This document shows positions 9,241 through 19,062 of a stretch of DNA of 64,000 nucleotides, piece by piece; position 1 is the first letter of the stretch, and each line of letters opens with the position of its first letter. The position numbers and the translations under genes are program-made. This stretch comes from Circinella umbellata (lineage: Eukaryota; Mucoromycota; Mucoromycetes; Mucorales; Lichtheimiaceae): the NCBI GenBank assembly GCA_025093555.1, contig JAIWNF010000051.1, positions 1 to 64,000 of the forward strand. Reading direction: 5' to 3'. The notes below the pieces were generated by a model that saw only the letters and a list, made by a program, of their open reading frames with translations, made no database searches and was not told where the DNA came from.

Positions 9241-12103
9241 TAAAATCAAACCTTTTGTACAGGAAAATATAAACATTCCTTCACATGACTTTTGCACTAT
9301 GCCGGAATCTATGGTTTATTTAAATATTCCTTCTGGTAAAGTTGTTTATCGTCGTCAATATGATTTGCCAAATAAAGTCTTACCTAAACTTCAAGAACAA
9401 ATTGATGAATGGTTACAAGATGGTATAATCAAATTTGCTCCTCCGGGAACTCCTTATAATAATGCTATTTTATGTGTACCTAAAAAGGATAGTAATGGTA
9501 ATATGACAAAATTACGGTTCTGCATGGATATGAGACCTTTAAATTTATTATTACCTGACATTACGCATGATAATCATGAACTTCCTTTAATTCGGGATAT
9601 TTTCCATAAAATGAAAAATGCATCTATTTTTACTACTCTCGATTTAAAAAGCTGTTTTCATAAATTCCGTATTTTTGAAGATCATCAAAATCGCACGTCA
9701 TTTACTTTCATGAATAAACAATATTGTTTTATTGGATCGCCATTTGGGATAAAGTTTCTTTCTGCTCATGTACAACGATGTATGCAAATATTATTTCACG
9801 ATGTACCATATGTTTCGGTCTATGTTGACGATATCATTATTGCATCAAATAATATGACGCAACATACACATCATGTACAAGAAACGCTTCGTCGCTTATC
9901 ATCCGTGAACCTTACTGTTAACCATGAAAAATGTTCTTTTGCACAACAATCCGTTTCATTACTGGGTTTTAATATTCAAAGTGGTTCCATTTCTGTTGAC
10001 AAAAAGAAAATTTCTAACGTTCAAGAATGGCCTCTTCCTAAAGATACTACCTCATTACAAAGGTATTTGGGTTATATTAATTATTTACGGAATCATATTC
10101 CCGGTGTCCAAATGCTTACCAGCAAATTGGATAAATTGCGTACAGTAAAGAATCTTTCTGAACACTGGACCGATGAACACACCACTGCTTTTAATAATAT
10201 TAAAATTGCGTTACAATCTGCTCCTATTTTAAGTCAATATGACGAATCGCTTCCACTCAATCTTGCTACTGATGCTTCATCCACTGGAATTGGCAGTGTT
10301 CTTTATCAAGTTGTTGACAATCAATATAAATACATTGGTTTTATGGGACGCTCTTTAAATAAGGCTGAACGTAATTATTCTACTACAAAACGTGAACTTT
10401 TAAGCATAGTTTTTGCACTTAAACGCTTTCATAAATTTTTATGGGGTCAACCAAAGTTTACTATTTATTGCGATCATAAAGCTTTAACATACCTACATAC
10501 TCAACCGATTGCTAATCCTATGATGGTTACATGGTTCGATACGATTTGTGATTATGACTTCGAAGTTGTTCACATTCCGGGTATTGATAATATTATTCCT
10601 GATACTATATCACGTCTTTGGTCTTCGCAGAAGCTGGAGGGGGGTAATATTATACAAAAACAATTATTCGCTTCTGCACCTTATTTGGGTGATACTCGCT
10701 CTTTACATAAAAAGAATTTTAATAATTCTACACATGTTCAACGCGCCGCTACAATTCGTAATGACTATACTGACTTCATGACTCCGCCTGTTGAAGAACG
10801 TACGAACTTATTACAACAAGCTCATCTTCACGGACATTTCGGAATCGATGCTATAGTTGATGAATTACATAGTCAACATATACACTGGACTTCAATTAAA
10901 ACGGATGCACAAAATATTGTATCTGGTTGTCCTGACTGTCAAAGATTCACACTCGCAAAACAGGGTTTTCATCCTATGCGTAGCATTTATGCTGATAAAC
11001 CGTGGGATCATATTGCACTTGACACAGGTGACCTTAATTGTACTACTCCAAGAGGAAATAATTATATTCTTGTTATTGTTGATATTTATTCCCGCTACAC
11101 ACTTTTACGCCCGATACCGGACAAAACAGGTCTCACGATCGCAAAAACACTTATTCAAGTATTTGCCGATTTAGGCTTTCCTAAAATCATCCAAAATGAT
11201 CGTGGCACAGAATTCGTAAACGAAGTTGTTAAACATCTTCTTGATAACTGTGGAATCGACTTACGGCTTCTTACTTCCTATAATCCGATGGCCAATGGAG
11301 TTTGCGAGACAAAAGTTAAGGCTATGAAAAGCATTATCGTTAAATGATTACATGGTAAAAAAGACGATTGGGATCTTTTCTTACCTGCTGCACAACTGAG
11401 CATTAATAATAAAATTGCAAAGTTACACAACAGCCGTCCTTTTTCTCTTTTCTTTGCACGTCAACCAAATTTATGGGAAGACTACAATTATTTAAACTCA
11501 ACTGAAGTAAATAATAAAATACACTTCAATGACAAACGAGAAGAAAACATGGCTAACATTGTTATACCAGCCATCCGTGATCGTATGGATGCTTTACAAA
11601 AAGCCCAGCAAGGAAAATTTTCTAAAAAATTCCGAATTATTAAAGAATTTCCTGTTGGCAGCAAAGTGATGATTCAAAATATGACTCGCCGCTCTAAAAC
11701 AGACGTTCGTTATGAAGGCCCTTACACAGTTCATGGAAAGAATAAAGGCAATGGCCAATACGTTCTTACTGACGCAACTGGTGCTCTTCACTCACGTGAT
11801 GTTCCTCCACATCAAATAAAATTAATTTCTCAGGATACCATTGCTTCTGGCGATGACTTCTTTGAAGTTCAATCAATCATTGATCATGAAGGAACACCAG
11901 GAAATTATAAATATCTTGTACGATGGAAAGGTTACGGTCCTGATGATGATACTTGGGAACCCATTGAACATTTCAATGACCTTACACAAATTGAAAGATA
12001 TTGGCAACGTCGGAATCAAGAAAAGATTTCAAACAAAAATCTGAAACGTGTATCACTACCACGTCGATCATCACGCATCAATAATAAACGCAGACGCACT
12101 TAA
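9218..12103 (+). pseudogene. Chromovirus pol: RT, RNase H, integrase, chromodomain; one stop
   Basis: A long open frame (709 codons) followed, after one TGA at 11345-11347, by the rest of the same frame to a stop at 12103. Order: RT with the active site YVDD at codons 202-205; RNase H with NLATDASSTGIGS; an integrase HHCC zinc finger (HLHGHFG ... CPDC); the integrase core with Asp in ALDTG, Asp in QNDRGTEF and Glu in NGVCETK, so the DDE triad is intact; and a chromodomain with YLVRWKGYGPDDDTWEP near the C-terminus, which in this group guides integration to chromatin. The tail is very basic. TGA would restore Arg by one base change. Apart from the stop the protein looks recently functional, in contrast to gag. 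Confidence 0.92.
10634..10648 (+). promoter_or_regulatory. Internal copy of the polypurine tract (possible central PPT)
   Basis: CTGGAGGGGGGTAAT lies between the RNase H and integrase coding regions and matches the PPT/LTR junction sequence CTGGTGGGGGGTAAT (12232-12246) at 14 of 15 bases. It is in frame as a Lys-Leu-Glu-Gly-Gly-Asn segment. Function is inferred by analogy to central PPTs of some retroelements. Confidence 0.45.
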
Positions 12104-12233
12104 ATATGTCTTTCTCCAAAACTTATTTTTTCCCAACTATCGACCCATGGGTTTTTAACTGGAGTTTTATCGATATATACTTTTATCAAAGACAAGTGCT
12201 TGCATCTATCTTATTTAACGGTTGTTCCAACCT

Positions 12234-12245
12234 GGTGGGGGGTAA
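12234..12245 (+). promoter_or_regulatory. Polypurine tract before the 3' LTR
   Basis: GGTGGGGGGTAA immediately precedes the first base of the 3' LTR (12246). This is the position and composition of the primer for plus-strand DNA synthesis in LTR retrotransposons; one T interrupts the purines. Confidence 0.8.
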
Positions 12246-12665
12246 TGTTGTATCCAACACATATTATTCATAAAGATAATTATTTGTCATTCTAATTATT
12301 AAAGTATAGCGTATCTTTAATTATGCTTTGCTGACATTCGTGTATTTCCCTATTTGGACCATGATTTATAAGAGCACAGAAGTCCGTCTTCTATAATGAT
12401 ATAAGGTTACAGCTGCGTAGATATATCATATCGTCAACCGCTCAAAGTCTAATCTTAATATCATTAATCTTATATTCATAATTCACACGGCCATGACAGA
12501 TATAAATCTTACGTATACACATATCAATATATCCCACTGATAATAAGATTCATATAAATAGAGATAATATTTTATTTTAATAAACTTCAGTTCAATTATT
12601 GTTCTTTTGGGTCTCGTTGACTTATTTACGTCTCTTTTATTTTATTATATTTGATTGATATAACA
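12246..12665 (+). repeat. 3' LTR
   Basis: 420 bp, TGTTGTATCC to GATATAACA, near-identical to the 5' LTR. A host-like sequence with an open minus-strand frame follows directly at 12666. Confidence 0.95.
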
Positions 12666-12770
12666 TGAAGGCCATGAATTATTTAAAAATTGCCATTTAT
12701 TTAAAATTATATTATCAACTTCATTCTGAATCATTTTATCAATATTTTGTTCAATATCCTTTTTATCCAT
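12666..12770 (-). pseudogene. Short open frame cut by the 3' LTR boundary
   Basis: On the minus strand an ATG at 12770 opens 35 codons (MDKKDIEQNIDKMIQ..., then NKWQFLNNSW) that run straight into the LTR end at 12665. Composition looks protein-like, with alternating charged and hydrophobic residues, but I recognise no family. It may be the N-terminus of a gene interrupted by the retrotransposon; the continuation is not found on the other side of the element, which is LINE sequence. It could also be a chance frame in AT-rich DNA. Confidence 0.25.
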
Positions 12771-13066
12771 CTTATCTATTTTGAGTATTATAGTATATAT
12801 CTATATTAGAGTAAATGAAAATAGTCTTTAACTAGTATAATATCAATCCGGAAAACCAAATAACCTTAGACAGAAATGTCAACTTTTTAATTTAATAATA
12901 TAGGTATCTTATATTTTGTGAGATACACATAATATATAAAAAAATTCAATTTTTACTTTTTTAAAAATAAATTATTTATATAAGAATAATTTTATTGGAA
13001 TTTATTGAAAATATCTAAATCCATAAATTTTTCACAATTTATAATTTTTATTTAAAATTCATAATT

Positions 13067-13800
13067 ATAGATATATTTCCTTCCTTGTCATCATCATCAC
13101 TTTCACCATCTTCATCTTCATCTTCCTTTGAAACATCACCGGAGTTACTACTACAGCTACTAGTATTATTAGGCGAATTATTCGCATTACTATCAAATAC
13201 ACGTTCCGCTTCCTGAGTAGCACCTTGTGCAGCAGCTACTAAAACTTTTAAACCTGCTTCAGTATACTCTTTGTATAATGCGTGCTAAAATAAAACATAT
13301 TAATTAATTTCAAAACTTGGCCATTTCAATTTTTTTTTATAAAGGTGATATTCCAAAGAACTTACTCTAGTCAATACTTTGTTCATAATCGAATTCCATA
13401 TATTAGGATAGAATTTTGGTTTTTTGATCCTATGTAAGAAAAAAAAAAACAAAAAAAGTCAAAAGACAATGCATACATGATTGATTATTACTGTATGCCT
13501 TTCCACTTACTTTGTACTAGCTTTTATATTCATATGCTGTTTTTTATAACGTTCATACCAGACGCCATTCAATGCTTCAGCTGTAGTTGCTGCAATGTTT
13601 GAAGACCATAATACAATATTTTTTTTTGATTTTCTACTATAAATTGGGTATAGGAAGGTTGTTTTTGTGAATGCAGATAGAGTTGTAATTCTATATATAT
13701 ATATAAAGCAACATATTAGTTTAAATAAAGACTTATTGGATTGATTAAACAGAACTCTAATTTTCGTGTACCTTCTAATCCTTGGTATTCTTCCATAATT
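13067..13800 (-). pseudogene. Remnant of an unrecognised repeated fungal gene, several exons
   Basis: Minus-strand coding-like blocks separated by intron-like gaps: EEYQGLEG near 13796-13772, NIVLWSSNIAATTAEALNG and YERYKKQHMNIKAS (13625-13510, followed by GTAAGT), KPKFYPNIWNSIMNKVLTR (13430-13365, followed by GTAAGT), then an exon beginning HALYKEYTEAGLKVLVAAA and ending in an acidic tail (DEDEDGESDDDDKE) at about 13070. I could not chain the first two blocks in frame, so the copy is probably broken. The middle block has a diverged partner on the opposite strand at 14531-14637. I recall similar protein families being multiplied in Mucorales genomes, but I cannot name a function. Confidence 0.4.
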
Positions 13801-14525
13801 TTGAACTAGTTTTTGTGATGTTCTTAGCTATGCTGCGGCGAACTAAATCTATTACTACTATGAAAATGACTCCTTTTCTCTTTTGGTCATTTGGTCATTT
13901 TGTTTCGTAGCATAACAGATGGTTGCCACGCCTCTCGTCCAGTTTATTTATTCTCAAGTTTGATACACAAAACATGTTGTGAAGAACTGATTGTAAATAT
14001 TTTCATATATTTTCATTATTTGTTGCAATAAAATTGACTTGAAAATATAAAAGAAAATGTGTTTTTTTACTAGAGTGAAAGTACTATTACATGTATCAGC
14101 TGCTAGTGATGTTTTTTATTTTATTTTATGACACAGGCATACGTAACAACCTATCATATTAACATATGTTCATGTTTATTCATCCATGTTATTTATTATC
14201 TCCTCTCTTTGATGTTTACTTTTTTATATGTTTATACCTACGTAGTGTAAATGTTCTTTCATTATACCTCCATGTGTGTGTGTGTGTGTGTGCTTTTGCA
14301 TTAATACGTAACTGATTAGAAAGCTGAAGTACATATAGTAGTACGTAAACTGACAGCAATTATTAATATGTTTAATCACTACGTAGTATACATTAAAAAT
14401 ATTCTGTTTGCCATATACTAATATATTGCATTTACATATATAGAGTTACGTACAAATATATTTGAAATCACAAAAGCAACTCTCCTATACTTATTTTATA
14501 GTAACAAATTAAAAAAAACCCCATC

Positions 14526-14664
14526 GTATTTATTATGGTCTTTAAACATTGCAGCAGTTACTACAGGCGAAGCATATATATCAGATAGAATCTGCGGATA
14601 TGAACGTTATAAGAAACACCATATGAAGAAAAAGAGCAATAATCCCGACATGAGTCCCTTTTAA
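14526..14664 (+). pseudogene. Inverted, diverged copy of the same family's middle block
   Basis: Plus-strand frame reads WSLNIAAVTTGEA, then GYERYKKHHMKKKSNNP, and stops at 14664. It aligns with the minus-strand block at 13531-13611 (WSSNIAATTAEA, YERYKKQHMN), with nearly identical DNA over TATTATGGTCTT, ACATTGCAGCA and TATGAACGTTATAA. The two form an inverted pair about 1 kb apart. Confidence 0.4.
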
Positions 14665-14973
14665 GACTCACCTAAAAATAATATAAAACAACTATCCAGA
14701 TGATCTTGGCTTCTGTTTTCCTATAGAAAGAGAGATAACATCATGATGAAACTTTAGAAAAGCTTTTAAAGAATCTCATTATACTACTTCGTGATTTTTC
14801 AGTAAGTTACCAATCGTTTGGTTGGTACTCTGTTTTCGAAAGTCCTTAAATGGACTTTTTTACATGGCATGATGTATTACGTATCAAGACTAAAATAAAA
14901 TATATTTGCAGAACAAAATAAGTAAATCAAAATGCCAGATTATAAACATTAATATTGTTGTTTTATTTTGGTT

Positions 14974-15126
14974 TCAATATTTGTCCAGATTAGTGAGATG
15001 GGCATCAAAGTGCTCACTACAAAACACCTTGTTCTCATCACATTGGCAGTATTTAGCCATACGTTGATTACAATGTATGCATTTTGTTTTTCTGCTGTCG
15101 ACTGCATTTTTTAGTTTTCCGAGTTC
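14974..15126 (-). pseudogene. Cys/His-rich terminal fragment of an unknown protein
   Basis: Minus-strand frame ending at a TGA (14974-14976) with the pattern C-x2-C-x7-C-x-C-x6-C-x2-H-x3-H (CIHCNQRMAKYCQC, then VFCSEHFDAH). This resembles small zinc-binding tails found on some transposases, but no catalytic domain can be followed upstream; a second weak minus-strand frame lies at 15468-15704. Degenerate transposon tail is my best guess. Confidence 0.3.
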
Positions 15127-15689
15127 AAGCCTCTGGTGATAGCGGTTATTTTTTTATATGATATAGAGGCTTCTGTTAGTATTCCTTCATTTTTCTGATT
15201 GTCTCTTTCCATTGCAGCAATACACAATAAAGAGGTAGCACATCGCGTACGTCATTTTGTATGTGTTAGTCCATTACCATCCAATTCAAAAGCAGAAAAA
15301 GCAGAAAACCCACAGGCCTTTGCTATTGAAAAAAAAATGACAAACACCTGATTTCCCATCGGCACGTCTTCATTACGTCATAAAAATTAAGCAAGCTATC
15401 CGGTCTGTTGTTAGCTGTATCAACAGCACTTATATAGTGTTGAATTACTGTTTAGCACGCAATTTTTCTAGCAATACGTAAGATATATTATATGTTTTTG
15501 TATTAAACCTCTATTTACTTTATATTCATTTGTTACACTTGGCCTGAACATGCTTCTGACATTTCCATCTTCAAGGCTACGCACAATCTTCTCAGATTCA
15601 ACACAACGAACACTTGTTACTGAACAATTGGCAATTACAAATTTTGGCCTTAAATCACGTAGTGCTGTAACAAACACATTATCTTTTAG

Positions 15690-16092
15690 AGATATATAAG
15701 TCAATGATCTGCCAAATTTTCATTAAGGAAGCTGTTGCAGATTATCCGGTTTTGGCACTCCTTTTGGATAGTATACTTACCCTCATCGGGAGTAAATTAT
15801 ACTATAATTTGATAATTGTGTATAGCATTCATCTTGTGGATAATTATCCAAATAGGGAAACGCCAAAATGTCAGCAAAGCATAATTGATGCGATGGTGTA
15901 CTTGGATATTTATATCAACTCTCGCTTGCTGCAAGTCTTCGGTTCTGCAAAAATCCCAGATGTGCAGAATTCGTAGTCGACTTATTCTTGATTTTATATT
16001 CAAGGCATTGGAAGTTGAAATGAAGAGTAGATTTTTTTTTACTCACGCTTTTCTTCTCTCCAATGTTTCTGATTTATCTATTTCTAAGCTAT

Positions 16093-16131
<39 letters not shown>

Positions 16132-16876
16132 GTTTATTTAGTGGTGAAGCAAAAGCAACTAAAATGGCCATGGAGCAAAACAGTTATGATGATACAAATT
16201 CGTTTGGGCGAAGAATTGATGTACTAATCAATGTAAAAGACACCTCCACTGCTTTGAACTCTAACGAATGGAAGGCAATCAAGGCTAATCATTTCAAATT
16301 AACACAACAAAGTAAAAATATTCGTTCAAACTGTGCTATTTTAAACAAGCTATATATTCTTCCTAGTGGCCAATTTAGTTCAATTATGGCATTGGATATG
16401 ACTTGTAAGAAAAACTGGATACTTTGTGAAATGCGATATTCGGATATGAAGGTGTAATGATAAGCTCATATGAAAATTCTATATATATACATAGGAAAAA
16501 TTGGATATCTGTATCCTCTTTGTTTTAAAAAAATGTATATACTGCTACTTTAGTTGACGCGATCCTTCTACCAACTGATATGATTGAGCTCAAAGCATTT
16601 AAAAACTCACTGAATACTTTAATCAAATGGCGTAAGTTTATGCGGGAGCAAATTAAAACTATCAAAAACTCGACGACAGTCAAGGATCTTAGTTCAGCAG
16701 CTCATGACATTCATAGTGAAGAACAAGGATACAGTGAAGAAGATAACACTGTTTTGCCAAGTATATTTTTTACATTAAAAAACAAACGTGCTCCAAAACG
16801 GGCATATGAAGAAATTGACGATAGTGAGGATCGATTTGGTAAAATAGGCTTATTACCCAGGAGTACCGAAATTTAA
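15690..16876 (+). pseudogene. Remnant of an unrecognised multi-exon fungal protein
   Basis: Three plus-strand coding-like segments: 15704-15976 (IKEAVADYPVLALLLDSIL..., MVYLDIYINSRLLQVFGSAK), 16164-16457 (MEQNSYDDTNSFGRRIDVLI, NHFKLTQQSKNIRSNCAIL) and 16560-16876 (DLSSAAHDIHSEEQGY, acidic then basic tail). The gaps look like introns (an AT dinucleotide run at 16096-16124 lies in the first), and the pieces read as one protein: a helical region, a conserved-looking KxxR...SNCAILNKL block, and a charged tail. I recognise the style of a repeated Mucorales family of unknown function, not a named domain. A stop follows the first segment (15976) with no clear donor, so the copy may be dead. It contains the 40-bp LTR-like stretch at 15847-15886. 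Confidence 0.4.
15847..15886 (-). repeat. 40-bp match to the chromovirus LTR inside a coding-like segment
   Basis: TCCAAATAGGGAAA, five unmatched bases, then AAATGTCAGCAAAGCATAATT. Both blocks (14 and 21 bp) are identical to the reversed LTR sequence at about 2175-2215, where six bases separate them. It ends abruptly on both sides. Confidence 0.6.
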
Positions 16877-16927
16877 ATTCAATGAAAAAAGGTACCCATT
16901 GCTATTATCTTTCCTTCTTTCCTAACC

Positions 16928-17310
16928 ATGGCAAAGGAATCTATTGGCTCTCCCCAGTGTTAATAGTAGTCTACGGACGCCCTAAGTGAAAGTGTCAGTG
17001 CTACTCATTTTCGGCCAGCACCGTGTGTGTTCACTGTCATTAGTAGCGTACGCCAGATTCATTGCTTTTGTCTGTTTTTTTTTAGAAATGGTCGTGGATA
17101 AAGTCTTTGACCAGTAAACTTTTTCATTTTTTATCTACATAGATGGTCTCCACGACAGTAATGGCAAAGGAATCTATTACCTCCACTCAGTGTTAATAGC
17201 AGTCTCTGGACACCCTAACTGAAAGTGTCAGTACTACTACTCATTTTCAGCTAACACCGTGTATATTCACTGTCACTAACAGCGCGCGCCATATCTCTTG
17301 CTTTTGATTT
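16928..17310. repeat. Two ~147-bp diverged direct repeats with a hairpin between
   Basis: Copies at 16928-17074 and 17161-17310 (offset 233 bp) both start ATGGCAAAGGAATCTATT and share TGTTAATAG.AGTCT, GAAAGTGTCAGT, CACCGTGT and TTGCTTTTG blocks. Between them the 8-bp arms GTCGTGGA (17091-17098) and TCCACGAC (17149-17156) form an inverted repeat. No coding frame is conserved between copies. Confidence 0.6.
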
Positions 17311-19062
17311 CAGATCGTTCAGGTATAAAATCTACTATTATGTACGTAAGGTACGTAACGAATAGATCATTTTTTGAATGTATGTAATAAAATAATAAAT
17401 TCGCTACGTAAAAAAAAAAGTCAATGCGGTCATAACGGTGCGTGTATCGATCATATAAACTAATAATGCTCATTACAATTTAACATGTGTGTATATATTG
17501 TATATATTCATACCAGCATCTATCTCCAATACAATTACACATTCTTCCCTCCTTTTGCCTCTTATTTGAACCCATAAAAGTAATCACTCTCTTCTTTTAT
17601 TTCATATTTAGTTCAATATATCAAAAAAGGGAGAAGAGCCTTGACATAAGCTTCTTATTATGTACATTAGACCTTGAAACAAAAAATCGTTTCCCCTTGC
17701 AAGTCGAATTATTCATTTTCTTTTCGGCATCTGTAAACATTACATACTACGCATGACGTTTGAAAGTCTGCTAAACAGTTAAAAAGATCTTTGCACTATG
17801 TAGTTTTACCCCTCCTTTCGGGTTTTCTCCTCTATTTTTTTTTATCATTATTGTTATTTTTACAATCAGTACCATCAGTCTTATCTCAATATTTTCACAA
17901 CATTACAAATATTCTTAATTTAAATAAATACAAGAAGTTTTTCAGCCAATAATAATTTTCACCTTTATCCAATAAGAATTAACTATACGTACCTGGAACT
18001 GGATTCGATTTTACCTGAAATTGGATTCGATTTTACCTGAAATAAGATTCGAATTAAGGAGTTAGATAATCAAATAATTAGTATAAAAAGGATAGTTTCT
18101 TCCTTTCACACAAAATAACTATTAGTTCACTCTCTTTCATTTTTATTGAAATAAACTCTTTTCGCGACTATTTTGATCGGTTGAATTTGCTGGTTATAAA
18201 AACCGCCCTTTTATTTATTTTCTTTTTATTGAACAAGTTATTGATATAACTTCCCTTATTGCTTGAGTCTTTTAATCGGAATTTCTTATATTTTCTTTTT
18301 ATTTTATTAATTACGATCCGAACGGGACGTAACAGTAGCTCAGTACATAATTCGTACCATATTGCTGAGCATACACATTGCTGAGCATAACTTTTGAAAG
18401 TAAATCGTTCCAAACTTTTTCCAGTAAACTCAACCATGTTCCCAGGATTCTAGCTCCTTTTACTGTATCAAACATTCTATCGTTCGCAAAAGAAAAAAAA
18501 ACGTTAACGTTAACAATTAACTACTGCTTTGTTTATTATTCAAAACGGTAAAATAATGAGTTATCCATGTATAATTATAAATTAATGTCTCTGTGTAGAT
18601 TGAATAGTAGTATGTAATAAACAGGTGTAAGTATCAATACATAAAAATTCTTAATCATTATCTACGTACTTTTATTGTTATGAAAGTACGTAATCTACTC
18701 AAAATACATTTAATATACTCGGGGGTAGTTTATTGAATATAATTTGGAGTAATGGTTTTAGTTGTGGTTATAAAATATACTATTTATGAATATCCGTAAA
18801 TACGTAAGCATCATATAAGGGGCAAACAAACAAAAAAGTCGTGTTGAAGCAACATCACGTAATCCGTCACATCTCAGTACCAAGTGAGTTCAAGGTTAAT
18901 CTCCACCATTACACATTAATTGAGATCTAATCAAATGTGGCACAGAACTAACAAATTTCCTGTTTCGTTGTGCGCAGCGTTTGAAAAAAGAAGAATTTTT
19001 CCATTTTTTTTTTTACTCCTTACTCTCTTTCTTCTCTCTCAATTTTATACATATAAAACGGT
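17311..19062. other. Non-coding AT-rich stretch with LTR-like debris
   Basis: No convincing gene. Short tandem units with the core GGATTCGATTTTACCTGAAA repeat at about 17995-18050. A promoter-like TATAAAAAGG at 18082 and the ends TGTTA (17852) and TAACA (18330-18334) would be compatible with a ~480-bp solo LTR of another family, but the flanking five bases do not match, so this is only a suggestion. The region 18840-19062 is the 5' flank of the ubiquitin-RING gene and ends in a pyrimidine-rich tract. Confidence 0.3.

Larger units (their letters stand above)
6794..12665 (+). mobile_element. Ty3/gypsy chromovirus LTR retrotransposon, near full length
   Basis: Two direct LTRs (6794-7212 and 12246-12665, ~420 bp, very similar, TG..CA ends) flank a 5.0-kb internal region encoding gag, aspartic protease, RT, RNase H, integrase and a C-terminal chromodomain in that order, which defines a chromovirus of the Ty3/gypsy group. 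A polypurine tract sits directly before the 3' LTR. No tRNA primer site beginning TGG follows the 5' LTR. The five bases outside each end (CTGTG and TGAAG) do not match, so there is no target-site duplication. The gag part is badly broken while pol has one stop in the long frame. Internal bases are less AT-rich than surrounding spacers in gag. Confidence 0.95.

Noticed and set aside
9200..9272. Programmed -1 frameshift between protease and pol
   Set aside because: No slippery heptamer is visible; the frame change sits at a C run where the upstream sequence also continues in the pol frame, so simple decay of a single gag-pol frame is more likely.
11594..11791. Minus-strand frame inside the chromovirus
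   Set aside because: Antisense shadow of the integrase C-terminus.
18168..18437. 89-codon minus-strand frame
   Set aside because: Lys/Phe-rich AT-driven composition, no motif, and it overlaps a likely LTR-derived region.
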